From contig NZ_JARKOZ010000036.1 of the NCBI RefSeq assembly GCF_029978005.1, positions 1-42,910 on the forward strand: a stretch of DNA of 42,910 nucleotides, read 5' to 3'. Numbering within the stretch: the first letter of the stretch is position 1; the number at the start of each line of letters is the position of its first letter. Under the pieces are notes generated by a model, which made no database searches, was not told the origin of the DNA, and was given only the letters and a program-made list of their open reading frames with translations. This document shows, piece after piece, positions 1-8,676 of this stretch. Position numbers and translations under genes: made by a program. The stretch is from Solidesulfovibrio sp. Its GTDB lineage: Bacteria > Desulfobacterota > Desulfovibrionia > Desulfovibrionales > Desulfovibrionaceae.

Positions 1-116
1 CGGGCGGTGCTGGCCGGCTTTGCGGCCTGCGTCGCCCGGCCCATTTCCGCGACCACCACTGCCGACGCCCCGCCACCCACCATTCCGACCGCCTTCCCAC
101 CCCCACCCATCGGGGA

Positions 117-158
117 GGCCAAGGTGGGGGTCACCCCCTCCTTGCCGCCGGAGGCATC
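117..158 (-). repeat. Downstream hairpin element, copy A
   Basis: Read on the minus strand, the sequence after the Sel1 gene carries the core CCTCCGGCGG (145-154) followed by a hairpin at 121-143 whose arms pair except for one T/T mismatch. The same core followed by a hairpin occurs after the ABC-importer ATPase gene (5938) and after ftsY (30559), each time on the transcribed side of a gene end. It probably serves as an RNA 3'-end or terminator element. There is no T tract, so intrinsic termination is not certain. I see no convincing gene in bases 1-186. Confidence 0.5.
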
Positions 159-186
159 TTCCCTCTTTGCAACGCTTCTCTCCCCC

Positions 187-807
187 TCATCCCACCTTCT
201 TCTTGCGCGGCGACCAGTTGCGGGCCATGGTCTGGATGGATTCTACTTGTCGCGGGGTGAGCATGGCTTCGATCTGGTCGCGCAGGGAAGTCGCGCCGGA
301 TTTGTCTTCGGCCGGCAAGTCCGGCGCGGCCACGGCGAGGACGGACCAAAAGTAGGCCTTGACGGTGTTTTTGGAGACGCCCTTGCCGTAGAGGTAAAGG
401 GTGGCCAGGAGGTATTGCGCGCCGCCCTTGCCGGCCAGTCCCGCTTCGGTGAGCAGTTTGGCGGCGTCGACGAAGTTCTGGGGTACGCCCTGGCCGTAGT
501 AGAAGAGCTTGCCCAGGCAGTACTGGCCGTCGGGGTTGCCGGCGGCAGCCGACCGTTTGAACCATTCCGCCGCCTTGGCGAAGTCCTGGGGCGCGCCTTG
601 GCCGGTGTAGTACATGGCCGCCACCTGGTTTTGCACGGTGGCGTCGCCGCCGGCGGCCAGGGGCAGGAATTCTTCCAGGGCCTTGGCGTAGTCGCCTTCG
701 CGGTAGGCCTTGACGCCTTCTTCCATGCCTGCGTGCGCCGTGGGAACCACGGCCAGAAGACACGTGACCGCCAGCGCGGCCGCGACGATATGCACTGCGC
801 GTCCCAA
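187..807 (-). CDS. Secreted Sel1-repeat (TPR-like) protein
   Basis: A 206-residue protein with an N-terminal hydrophobic signal peptide (about residues 5-26, ending at an AHA-like site). Sel1-type helical repeats follow from about residue 30 to 170, with the typical pattern AAxWFxxAAxxGxxxxQxxLGxxYxxG. Sel1 repeats are protein-protein interaction scaffolds, so a periplasmic adaptor role is inferred and the partner is unknown. The start used here is TTG at 807, preceded by AAGGA seven bases upstream. A GTG at 795 with a weaker GGGA is an alternative that keeps the signal peptide. The upstream AI-2E-type permease gene ends only three bases before this start, so the two are very likely co-transcribed. 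The C terminus is basic (RKKK). Confidence 0.85.
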   Translation of the reverse strand: MGRAVHIVAAALAVTCLLAVVPTAHAGMEEGVKAYREGDYAKALEEFLPLAAGGDATVQNQVAAMYYTGQGAPQDFAKAAEWFKRSAAAGNPDGQYCLGKLFYYGQGVPQNFVDAAKLLTEAGLAGKGGAQYLLATLYLYGKGVSKNTVKAYFWSVLAVAAPDLPAEDKSGATSLRDQIEAMLTPRQVESIQTMARNWSPRKKKVG

Positions 808-810
808 ACC

Positions 811-1926
811 TCAATCCTTTGTTGCGTCAGGGGTTGCCGGCGGCGGCGTGTCGTCCGTTTTCCGGATGCCGAGCGAGGGCAGTTGGAAGTCCGTGCCCAT
901 GATGACGTGGCGGTAGAGGAACACCGAAATCGGCACCCCGAGCACCATGCCCCACAGACCGAACAGCTTGTGTCCGACGTAGAGGATCATGAGCGTGATC
1001 AGGGGGCTGATCTTGAACATGGCGGCCACGATGCGGGGGTTGAGCACGTAGGTTTCGATGGTGTGCACGATGATGATCATGACGATGGCCCACAGGGCGT
1101 GGCTGGGACCGACGGTGTTGACCGCCACCAGCACGATGGGGGCCGAGGAGATGAAGGTGCCGAGCACCGGGATGAGCCCGCAGAAGAAGACTACCGTGGA
1201 CAGCAGCATGACCGGCTCGATGCCGAGGATGTACATGCCTATGGCGGTGAACACGGTGTTGACCCCGGCGATCATCATCTGGGCCCGGAAGCCCATGCCC
1301 ACGACGATGGCGAAGCGCACCACGCTGCGGGCGGTGACGTCGTAGATGTCGCGCAGCCGGGACTCGCGCAGGGCGATGGTCTTGGCCCGCAGCTTGGGGA
1401 AGTCGAGCATGATGAGGAAGCTGAAGAGCGTGCCCAGGAGGAAGGTGGAGACGTAGGTGGAGATCTGGTTGAAGGAATTGACGGCCAGGCTGAACAGCGT
1501 CTCGGTCTTGACTCCGACCAGGGCTTCCAGGGTGAGGTAGTCCTTGACCTTGGAGATGGGCGCGGCCATGTCCGGGGCCAGCCAGGCCCACTGGTCGAGG
1601 TGCCGGCGCAGGGTTTCCAGGGTGTCGGGCAATTTCTTGAGGAAGGACGTGGATTCGGACCCGAGCTTGGGCAGCACCGAGGAGAGCAGCGAGAGCACGA
1701 CGGCCATGAAAACGATGTAGACCACGGCGGCCCACAGGGTTCGCGGCAGCCGGGTCCTGGCGGCCAGGGCCTCGATGGGGCCGTTGAAGAGGAAGCACAG
1801 GATGTAGGTGATGAAAACCAGTCCGAACAAGCCGTAATAATTGATCAGCCAGACCAGCCCGAAAAAGGCGGCCCAGATGGCCAACGTCTTGTTGGTGCGG
1901 AAAACCTGGGTGATGTCGCATGCCAT
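811..1926 (-). CDS. AI-2E family (PerM-type) transporter
   Basis: A 371-residue integral membrane protein, the usual length for the AI-2E exporter/PerM family. It has two to three N-terminal membrane segments, a soluble stretch at about residues 85-150, and a C-terminal block of hydrophobic helices holding the conserved motifs around FFCGLIPVLGTF and VGHKLFGLWGMVLGVP. Family members are credited with autoinducer-2 export or with sodium/proton antiport. The sequence does not say which, so no substrate is assigned. The start at 1926 lacks a recognisable Shine-Dalgarno sequence. The gene is followed after three bases by the Sel1 protein gene and is preceded on the same strand by a DUF2905-like gene. 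Confidence 0.85.
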   Translation of the reverse strand: MACDITQVFRTNKTLAIWAAFFGLVWLINYYGLFGLVFITYILCFLFNGPIEALAARTRLPRTLWAAVVYIVFMAVVLSLLSSVLPKLGSESTSFLKKLPDTLETLRRHLDQWAWLAPDMAAPISKVKDYLTLEALVGVKTETLFSLAVNSFNQISTYVSTFLLGTLFSFLIMLDFPKLRAKTIALRESRLRDIYDVTARSVVRFAIVVGMGFRAQMMIAGVNTVFTAIGMYILGIEPVMLLSTVVFFCGLIPVLGTFISSAPIVLVAVNTVGPSHALWAIVMIIIVHTIETYVLNPRIVAAMFKISPLITLMILYVGHKLFGLWGMVLGVPISVFLYRHVIMGTDFQLPSLGIRKTDDTPPPATPDATKD

Positions 1927-1991
1927 AGGGAGGCAGGGCTAGCACAAATCGCCCGGGGCGACAATGTCGGTACGGTGACGGATGCGCGCGC

Positions 1992-2234
1992 TCACTTGCG
2001 AAAAAGGGAAACCAGCAACGACAGGATGATGCTGATCACGAGGCACGTGACCCAGGGGAAATAGACCGAGAATCCTTCGCGTTCGAGGTGCAGGTCGCCG
2101 GGCAGGCGACCCAAAGGCAGGCGCTGCCACAGGTCGCGCAAAAATCCCGGCCGGTCCGCCAGGAGCATGAGCGCGCCGATGCAGGCCAGTGCGAGTCCAA
2201 GGAGCAAAAGCAGCTTGCCGGGAGAAGGATTCAT
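1992..2234 (-). CDS. Small membrane protein, DUF2905-like
   Basis: An 80-residue protein with two predicted membrane helices (about residues 8-26 and 56-76). They flank the stretch GRLPGDLHLEREGFSVYFP, which is the hallmark of the DUF2905 family of small bacterial inner-membrane proteins. The function of the family is unknown. It lies 65 bp upstream of the AI-2E-type permease gene on the same strand, so co-transcription is plausible. It diverges from the aminotransferase gene with only about 60 bp between start codons, so any promoters for both genes must lie close to 2235-2290. Confidence 0.75.
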   Translation of the reverse strand: MNPSPGKLLLLLGLALACIGALMLLADRPGFLRDLWQRLPLGRLPGDLHLEREGFSVYFPWVTCLVISIILSLLVSLFRK

Positions 2235-2294
2235 CGGTATGTCCGCTTGTTTTCGTCGGCATTGGTATCCGCATCGTCAAAGGAAGGCAACGTC

Positions 2295-3422
2295 GTGCAT
2301 CTGCCCCCTTTCCGCCTGGAACGGTTCTTCGCCCGGCACGAGTTCACCGCGCCGCGGCTCTTGTGCGCCTCGGACGGGGAGACCTTGTCCGTGGCCGAAC
2401 TTTTCGATCTCGTGCCCGGGGCCGAGGCCGGGCTCGCCCGGCTGCGGCTGGGCTACACCGACTCCCGGGGCGCGCCGGAGCTGCGCCAGGCCATCGCCGG
2501 CCTCTACGACACCATCGGCCCGGACGATGTGCTCGTCCATGTCGGGGCCGAGGAGGCCATCTACACTTTCATGGCGGCCACGCTCGCGTCAGGCGACGAG
2601 ATCGTCGCGCCCACGCCCTGCTACCAGTCCCTGTCGGACGCGGCCACGGGCTTCGGGGCACGCGTGTCCGCCTGGCGGTGCGATCCGGCCTGGGGCTTCG
2701 CCCCGGACATGGGCGAGCTCGGGGCCCTGCTCGGCGCCCGGGCCAAGGCGCTGGTCCTCAACTATCCCCACAACCCCACCGGCTGGATGCCTTCGCCCGA
2801 GGCTTTCGCGGCCATGATCGGGATGGCCCGGGAGCGAGGGGCCAGGGTCTTTTCCGACGAGGTCTACCGGTTTTCCGAGGCCGAGGGCGTGCCCAGGCTG
2901 CCGGCGGCCTGCGACCTCGACGAGCGGGCGGTGTCGCTTGGCGTCATGTCCAAGTCCTTCGGCCTGGCCGGGCTGCGCGTGGGCTGGGTGGCCTGCCGCG
3001 ACCGGGAGCAGCTGGCCCGCATGGCCCAGGTGAAGGATTACCTGTCCATCTGCGGCTCGGCCGTTTCCGAATATCTGGCCGTGTGCGCCCTGGCCGCCCG
3101 CGAGGCCATCCTCGGCCGGATGCGGGACCTTTTGGCCAAAAACCACGCGCTGCTCAGGGAATTTTTCCTGGCCCGGTCGGACCTGTTCCATTTCGTGCCG
3201 CCGCGCGGCGGGCTGACCACCTTTCCGGGGCTGCTCTCCGGCGACGCGGACGACTTCTGCCAAGCCGCCCTCGACAGGGCCGGGCTCTTGCTTTTGCCCG
3301 GACGGCTCTACGGCAAGGAGTGGCCGGACCGGTTCCGCATCGGTTTCGGGCGGGCGGATTTCGCGGAGAACCTGGAAGCGCTGGCCGCGTTTTGCCAAAA
3401 CTGGCATTGCGGCAAAGCCTAG
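2295..3422 (+). CDS. PLP-dependent aminotransferase (class I/II)
   Basis: A 375-residue fold-type I aminotransferase. The PLP-binding lysine is K220 in the motif GVMSKSFGLAGLRVGW, and the substrate/cofactor motif NYPHNPTGW and the SDEVYR aspartate motif precede it. The start is assigned to GTG at 2295 because AGGAAGG (2281-2287) lies seven bases upstream and homology begins directly after it. The open frame extends further upstream without a better start. The amino-acid substrate cannot be read from the sequence. The gene sits immediately before an amino acid ABC importer, which suggests use of imported amino acids, but the 140-bp gap leaves operon membership open. Confidence 0.85.
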   Translation: MHLPPFRLERFFARHEFTAPRLLCASDGETLSVAELFDLVPGAEAGLARLRLGYTDSRGAPELRQAIAGLYDTIGPDDVLVHVGAEEAIYTFMAATLASGDEIVAPTPCYQSLSDAATGFGARVSAWRCDPAWGFAPDMGELGALLGARAKALVLNYPHNPTGWMPSPEAFAAMIGMARERGARVFSDEVYRFSEAEGVPRLPAACDLDERAVSLGVMSKSFGLAGLRVGWVACRDREQLARMAQVKDYLSICGSAVSEYLAVCALAAREAILGRMRDLLAKNHALLREFFLARSDLFHFVPPRGGLTTFPGLLSGDADDFCQAALDRAGLLLLPGRLYGKEWPDRFRIGFGRADFAENLEALAAFCQNWHCGKA

Positions 3423-3562
3423 GGAAATCGTCGCGATTGCGGGTTTTGCCGGTCGGCGATCTTGAATTTTGGTGACGTTTCGGCCACAAGTGCAAGGAAA
3501 GCTCACGGGCGCGCAAGGGGATGTCCCCAGCAGTATCCGGCACACCCACAAAGGAGTCCTCC

Positions 3563-4303
3563 ATGGTCAAAAAACTCGTCCTGTCCCTGGCCCTCGTCGC
3601 CATGACGGCGTCCCCCACCCTGGCCAAGACCATCGTCTTCGCCACGGACGCCACCTGGCCGCCGATGGAATTCGTCAACGCCGACAAGCAGATCACCGGC
3701 TACGCCATCGACTACATGAAGGCCGCCGGCAAGGAGGCGGGCTTCACCCCCGAATTCAAGGCCGTGGCCTGGGACGGCATCTTCGCGGGCCTGGCCGCCG
3801 GCAAGTACAACGCCATCTGCTCCTCGGTGTCCATCACGGACGAACGCAAGAACACCATGGATTTCTCCACTCCTTATTTCAAGGTGCGCCAGGCCCTGGT
3901 CGTGCCGGTCAAGTCCGAGGCCAAGTGCATCGAGGACATGAAGGGCAAGACGCTCGGCGCGCAGATCAGCACCACCGGCCACTTCGCCGTCAAGAAGGCC
4001 GAAGGCGTCAAGGACAAGTCCTACGACGAAGTCGGCCTGGCCTTCGAGGATCTGTACAACGGCCGCATCGACGGCGTGGTCTGCGACGACCCGGTCGCCG
4101 CCCAGTACGCCCTGCAAAACGACAAGTACAAGGGCGCGCTCAAGATCGCCTGCATCATCGAGGCCGGCGACGAGTACTACGGCATCGCCCTGCAGAAGGG
4201 AAACAAGGAAGACCTGGAGCTCATCGACAAGGGCATCAAGGCCGTCCAGGAAAAGGGCATCGACAAGCAGCTGCTGGCCAAGTGGATCGGCGGCGGCAAG
4301 TAA
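3563..4303 (+). CDS. Amino acid ABC transporter, periplasmic binding protein
   Basis: A 246-residue precursor with a signal peptide (residues 1-21, cleavage after TLA) followed by a family 3 solute-binding domain. The order of motifs is typical: FATDATWPPMEF, the AGxYNAICSSVSITDERK segment and the DGVVCDDPVAAQYAL segment. It captures a polar amino acid in the periplasm for the permease and ATPase encoded downstream. The start ATG follows AAAGGAGT at a good distance. A strong intercistronic stem-loop (4329-4354) separates it from the permease gene, a common arrangement for making more binding protein than membrane components. Confidence 0.9.
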   Translation: MVKKLVLSLALVAMTASPTLAKTIVFATDATWPPMEFVNADKQITGYAIDYMKAAGKEAGFTPEFKAVAWDGIFAGLAAGKYNAICSSVSITDERKNTMDFSTPYFKVRQALVVPVKSEAKCIEDMKGKTLGAQISTTGHFAVKKAEGVKDKSYDEVGLAFEDLYNGRIDGVVCDDPVAAQYALQNDKYKGALKIACIIEAGDEYYGIALQKGNKEDLELIDKGIKAVQEKGIDKQLLAKWIGGGK

Positions 4304-4328
4304 CCCCGCGTCATTTCGACATCGCACC

Positions 4329-4354
4329 GTCCGCCGGCTCCGCAGCCGGCGGAC
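4329..4354 (+). promoter_or_regulatory. Intercistronic stem-loop after the binding-protein gene
   Basis: An 11-bp perfect stem (GTCCGCCGGCT / AGCCGGCGGAC) with a 4-base loop lies 26 bp after the binding-protein stop codon and 22 bp before the permease start. It lacks a T tract, so it is more likely an RNA-stabilising or attenuating hairpin than a full terminator. Confidence 0.6.
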
Positions 4355-4375
4355 GTCGTTTGGTGGAACCGCCTC

Positions 4376-5171
4376 ATGACCAAGCAATGCAAGACTTCCG
4401 TTGATCCCGGCCACGTCGTCATCGACGTCGGCGACGGTGCGGCCATACCCAAGCCGTCCGACAAGGGGCTCGTCTCGGCCTGGCGTCTGTCCTTCGCCGG
4501 AGCGCTGATCGTCCTGGCCTGCCTGCTCTATTTCAAGCCGGACCCCTACCTGCGCATCTTCAAGTTCGTGCCCGACGGCATCCTGGTCACCTTCCAGGTC
4601 ACGGTCTACTCCATCGCCCTGGCCCTGGTGTTCGGCCTCATCACCGGGCTCGGCCGCATTTCCCGCAACAAGTACGTCAACCTCGTCGCCTCCACCTATG
4701 TGGAGATCGTGCGCGGCGTGCCCCTGCTCGTGCAGCTCTTCTACATCTACTACGCCCTGGGCCGGCTCGTGCACGTGCCGGACCTGCTGGCGGCCGTCCT
4801 GTCCATGAGCGTGTGCTACGGGGCCTACATGGGCGAGGTGTTCCGGGCCGGCATCACCGCCGTTCCGGTGGGCCAGACCGAGGCGGCCAGATCCCTCGGG
4901 TTCAACCGGACCCAGACCATGTACCACGTCATCCTGCCCCAGGCCTGGCGCACCATCCTGCCGCCGGTCGGCAACGAGTTCATCGCGCTTTTGAAGGACA
5001 CCTCCCTGGTGTCCATCCTGGGCGTGGCCGACCTGCTGCGCCGGGGCCGGGAGTACGCCTCGGAGTCGTTCCAGTACTTCGAGACGTTCACCATGGTCGC
5101 CGTGATCTACCTGATCATCACCCTGATCCTGTCCAAGCTGGTCAGCATCATGGAGGAGCGGTTGTCCCACC

Positions 5172-5185
<14 letters not shown>
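4376..5185 (+). CDS. Amino acid ABC transporter permease (HisM/GlnP type)
   Basis: A 269-residue inner-membrane protein. A hydrophilic N-terminal tail of about 35 residues precedes a first helix (about 38-55), and the amino-acid permease domain runs from about residue 65 to the end. The EAA motif that docks the ATPase is visible as [22 protein letters not shown], and the [15 protein letters not shown] motif is typical of the HisM/GlnP family. It forms the membrane channel for the binding protein encoded upstream. Its 3' end overlaps the ATPase gene by 14 bp, which indicates translational coupling. Confidence 0.9.
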
Positions 5186-5912
<727 letters not shown>

Positions 5913-5936
5913 CGGGAGCTGGAGGAAATGGGAGAA

Positions 5937-5966
5937 GCCTCCGGCGGTCAAAGGGCTTTCGCCCTC
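5937..5966 (+). repeat. Downstream hairpin element, copy B
   Basis: The core CCTCCGGCGG (5938-5947) is followed by a small hairpin, AGGGC-TTTC-GCCCT (5952-5965), 25 bp after the ATPase stop codon. It matches copies A and C in core and in position after a gene end. A conventional terminator follows at 6056. Confidence 0.5.
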
Positions 5967-6055
5967 TGGACTCCCTTGCCGGGGTGGCGTGCGAGTGTGA
6001 TTTCGCGACCCGCCGGCAGCCGGGGTTCCGGTGCGGGGACGGCGGGGCGGCACGA

Positions 6056-6087
6056 AACGGGCAGGTTCTCCCTGCCCGTTCTATTTT
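6056..6087. terminator. Bidirectional terminator between the importer operon and trmL
   Basis: A 9-bp stem, AACGGGCAG / CTGCCCGTT (6056-6064 and 6072-6080), is followed on the plus strand by TCTATTTT. It directly abuts the trmL stop codon on the minus strand, where it is followed by TTTCGT. It probably ends both converging transcripts. Confidence 0.7.
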
Positions 6088-6551
6088 CTGTCCAGTTCGC
6101 CCACGTGGCGCAGGGCCTCGTAGAGCACGATCGAGGCGGCGTTGGCCAGGTTGAGGCTGCGCACCTGGCCCCATATGGGGATGCGCACGCGGGCGTCGGC
6201 CGCCTCAAGCAGGGCTTCGGGCAGGCCCCGGCTCTCCGTGCCGAAGACCAGGGCATCGTCCGGGCCGTAGTCGAGCAGGTGGTAGGGAGCGCTGTCGTGG
6301 CCCCGATTGCCGGCGGTGGCGGCCACCAGGCGCGCCCCCGGCCGGGCCGCCCGGAAGGCCGCGAAGTCCTCCCAGACCGTCAGGTTCACGTGGGGCCAGT
6401 AGTCCAGGCCCGCGCGCTTGAGGTAGCGGTCCTCCAGGGAGAACCCCAGGGGCTTGATGAGATGCAGCGGGGTCTTGGTCGCGGCGCAGAGCCGGGCGAC
6501 GCTGCCCGTATTTTGCGGAATCTCGGGCTCGTAGAGCACGACTTCGATCAC
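6081..6551 (-). CDS. trmL: tRNA (cytidine/uridine(34)-2'-O)-methyltransferase
   Basis: A 156-residue SPOUT-fold methyltransferase, the standard TrmL length. The three motifs of the family are visible: YEPEIPQNTGSVARLCAAT at the N terminus, VFGTESRGLP in the middle, and IPIWGQVRSLNLANAASIVLYEA at the C-terminal knot. It methylates the ribose of nucleotide 34 in leucine tRNAs. The start is GTG at 6551, overlapping the TGA of the upstream thioesterase gene as GTGA with GGGAGA just before it, so the two genes are translationally coupled. The longer open frame continuing upstream is only a shadow of the thioesterase gene. Confidence 0.9.
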   Translation of the reverse strand: MIEVVLYEPEIPQNTGSVARLCAATKTPLHLIKPLGFSLEDRYLKRAGLDYWPHVNLTVWEDFAAFRAARPGARLVAATAGNRGHDSAPYHLLDYGPDDALVFGTESRGLPEALLEAADARVRIPIWGQVRSLNLANAASIVLYEALRHVGELDRK

Positions 6552-6952
6552 GCCGTCTCCCGGGTGTAGGGCGTGTCCTTGCGGTAGACCGTGCCCTGGA
6601 AGGCGGCCACGGCCTCGCCGGCGTCGTTGGTGATGGCGATGGCGTAGGTGCCCATGCGCGCGCCCAGGGAGACCTCCTTGGCCTCGGCGTAGAGCGTCCC
6701 GCCCGTGCCGGCCTTGACGTAGGAGATGGCGGCGGCCACGGCCAGGCTCAGCTTGCCGTGGCTGTTGGAGGCGACGGCGAAGGCCAGGTCGGCCAGGGTG
6801 AACACGGCCCCGCCATGGGCGATGCCGGCCCCGTTTTTCAGATTGTCCGCGATGTCCATGGCCGTCTTGGCGTAGCCCGGCCCGGCCTCGATCAGGCGGA
6901 TGCCCAGCATCCTGGCGAAGGGGTCGCGATCGAGAAACCACTGCATGTCCAT
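6548..6952 (-). CDS. PaaI-like hotdog-fold thioesterase
   Basis: A 134-residue single hotdog domain of the PaaI/4HBT type, with the typical GIAHGGAVFTLADLAFAVASN active-site helix region (HGG followed by an acidic residue) and the TLYAEAKEVSLGARMGTY strand. Such enzymes hydrolyse acyl-CoA thioesters in the cytosol; the acyl group is unknown. The start at 6952 is preferred over the more distant ATG at 7018 because AAAGGA lies six bases upstream and homology begins there. It is coupled to trmL by a 4-bp overlap. Confidence 0.85.
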   Translation of the reverse strand: MDMQWFLDRDPFARMLGIRLIEAGPGYAKTAMDIADNLKNGAGIAHGGAVFTLADLAFAVASNSHGKLSLAVAAAISYVKAGTGGTLYAEAKEVSLGARMGTYAIAITNDAGEAVAAFQGTVYRKDTPYTRETA

Positions 6953-7072
6953 GGCGAGTCCTTTGGGCGAGAGGTTGCGAAACGGGGGATGGAAACGCCC
7001 GGGGAGCGGATTTGTCAAGCGGTGGGATTGTCGGTATGGGGGGGAACCGCCATCGGCCCCCGGGGGAACGCC

Positions 7073-7399
7073 ATGCTCGAACGTCCCTGCCTCGCCCTGC
7101 TCGTCTGGGCCTTCCTGGCCCTCGCGGCCGCGCCCGGTCTGGCCCTGCCGCCCGGCCCGGGCGACCTCACCCGCTCCATCGAGACGTCACGCAAGACCAT
7201 CGCGGACGACGAGCGCATCCTCGGGGCCTATGACAACGAGATGCGGGCCACCGTGGCCAACGACCCGGCCTCGGCCCGCCGGCGGGAGGAGATCCGCATC
7301 CTCAAGCAGCACTATGTGCGGGAGATCGAGAACCTCAAGGCCAGGATCGCGGACGACTACCGGCAGATCCAGGAGATGCGCGCCCGCGGCGTCCAATGA
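7073..7399 (+). CDS. Small secreted coiled-coil protein, function unknown
   Basis: A 108-residue protein that I do not recognise. The N terminus is a clear signal peptide (hydrophobic residues 6-22, cleavage near GLALP). The mature part is short, charged and predicted to be one long helix or coiled coil with many Arg, Glu and Lys (for example RREEIRILKQHYVREIENLKARI). The start ATG is preceded by GGGGGAAC. It stands alone, divergent from the thioesterase/trmL pair and followed by a strong terminator shared with the converging tRNA gene. It is probably periplasmic. Confidence 0.65.
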   Translation: MLERPCLALLVWAFLALAAAPGLALPPGPGDLTRSIETSRKTIADDERILGAYDNEMRATVANDPASARRREEIRILKQHYVREIENLKARIADDYRQIQEMRARGVQ

Positions 7400-7419
7400 G
7401 CCCCGGGCGGCCCAAAATG

Positions 7420-7448
7420 AAAACGCCCCGCCAAGCGGAGCGTTTTTT
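7420..7448. terminator. Bidirectional terminator (coiled-coil gene / tRNA-Val)
   Basis: A 12-bp stem with one mismatch pairs AAAACGCCCCGC with GCGGAGCGTTTT around a CAA loop, followed by a run of eight T on the plus strand. The run of A on the other side makes it also usable by the tRNA transcript on the minus strand. Confidence 0.8.
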
Positions 7449-7458
7449 TTGGGTTCGG

Positions 7459-7534
<76 letters not shown>

Positions 7535-7541
7535 GTCGAAG

Positions 7542-7570
7542 AATGTATGTGGGTCGCCTTGATTTGGCAA
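7542..7570 (-). promoter_or_regulatory. Sigma-70 promoter of tRNA-Val
   Basis: On the minus strand, TTGCCA (7565-7570) and TACATT (7542-7547) are separated by exactly 17 bases. The mature tRNA begins eight bases after the -10 box. Confidence 0.6.
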
Positions 7571-7656
7571 GACTTTTTTGAGGCAAACGGGTAAAAAGAT
7601 GCCCGTCGGCACCAACGACAAAATGCAACTAACAAGAATAAAAGGATAAACCACTG

Positions 7657-8676
7657 ATGCGACTGCTCGTGACCGGCGGATGCGGCTTCATCGGCTCCAA
7701 CTTCATCCGCGACATGCTGGCCCGCCACGACGACTTGGCCATCGTCAACCTCGACGCCCTCACCTACGCCGGCAACCGCCAGAGTCTGGCCGACGTCGAG
7801 GCCGACTACGCCGGCCGCTACGTCTTCGTGCGGGGCGACATCGGCAACGCCGAGCTCGCCTGCCACCTGTTCGCGGCCCACGACATCGAGGCCGTGGTCA
7901 ACTTCGCGGCCGAGACCCACGTGGACCGCTCCATCAGCGACGCCTCGCCGTTTATTCACACCAACGTGGTCGGCACCCAGGTGCTGCTCGACGCGGCCCG
8001 GGCCTGCCGCGTGCGCCGCTTCGTCCACGTGTCCACCGACGAGGTCTACGGCACCCTGGGACCCGACGGGAAATTCAGCGAGGACACGCCCCTGGCCCCC
8101 AACAGCCCCTATTCCGCCAGCAAGGCCGGGGCGGACATGCTCGTGCGCGCCGCCCACGAGACCTACGGCTACGACACGGTCGTCACCCGCTGCTCCAACA
8201 ACTACGGCCCCTGCCAGTTCCCGGAGAAGCTCATCCCGCTCATGTTCTCCCGGGCCATGGCCGACGAGCCCCTGCCCGTCTACGGCGACGGCCAGAACGT
8301 GCGCGACTGGATCTACGTCACGGACCACTGCCGGGGCGTGGAGCTGGCGCTGCGCAAAGGGCGCGCCGGCGAGGTCTACAATTTCGGCGGCGACGCGGAA
8401 AAGCCCAACATCGAGGTGGTGCGCACGATCCTGGCCGCCCTGGGCAAGCCCGAAAGCCTCGTCCGCTTCGTGACCGACCGGCCCGGCCACGACCGCCGCT
8501 ACGCCATGGACTTCACCAAGGCCGCCCGGGAGCTCGGCTTCGCGCCCGAGTACGACTTCGCCCGCGGCATCGCCGAAACCATGCAGTGGTACCGCGACAA
8601 CGGGGAGTGGCTGGAAAGCGTCAAGTCCGGGGCCTACCGCCAGTTCATGGACAACTGGTATGGAGCCCGGGCATGA
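7657..8676 (+). CDS. rmlB: dTDP-glucose 4,6-dehydratase
   Basis: A 339-residue extended SDR enzyme that converts dTDP-glucose to dTDP-4-keto-6-deoxyglucose, the second step of dTDP-L-rhamnose synthesis for surface polysaccharides. It has the NAD-binding GGCGFIGSNFIRD motif at the N terminus, the dehydratase STDEVYG motif, the catalytic YSASK tyrosine/lysine, and the NNYGPCQFPEKLIP sugar-binding stretch. Length and motifs match RmlB/RfbB. The gene overlaps rmlD by four bases (ATGA). rmlA and rmlC are not in the window, so the pathway is split or continues elsewhere. Confidence 0.95.
   Translation: MRLLVTGGCGFIGSNFIRDMLARHDDLAIVNLDALTYAGNRQSLADVEADYAGRYVFVRGDIGNAELACHLFAAHDIEAVVNFAAETHVDRSISDASPFIHTNVVGTQVLLDAARACRVRRFVHVSTDEVYGTLGPDGKFSEDTPLAPNSPYSASKAGADMLVRAAHETYGYDTVVTRCSNNYGPCQFPEKLIPLMFSRAMADEPLPVYGDGQNVRDWIYVTDHCRGVELALRKGRAGEVYNFGGDAEKPNIEVVRTILAALGKPESLVRFVTDRPGHDRRYAMDFTKAARELGFAPEYDFARGIAETMQWYRDNGEWLESVKSGAYRQFMDNWYGARA

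Noticed and set aside
1-110. Open frame on the minus strand starting at 110 (begins MGGGGKAVGMV) and running off the left edge.
   Set aside because: No ribosome-binding site, it starts next to a hairpin element, composition is Gly/Ala-rich as expected of chance frames in GC-rich DNA, and only 36 codons are visible.
7-2064. 685-residue open frame on the plus strand.
   Set aside because: It runs antisense through the Sel1, AI-2E-type and DUF2905-like genes and has His/Asp/Gly-rich shadow composition with no domain.
7535-7656. Promoter for rmlB on the plus strand between tRNA-Val and rmlB.
   Set aside because: The region is AT-rich with several TTGA-like hexamers, but none has a good -10 at proper spacing on the plus strand; only the tRNA promoter on the minus strand is convincing.
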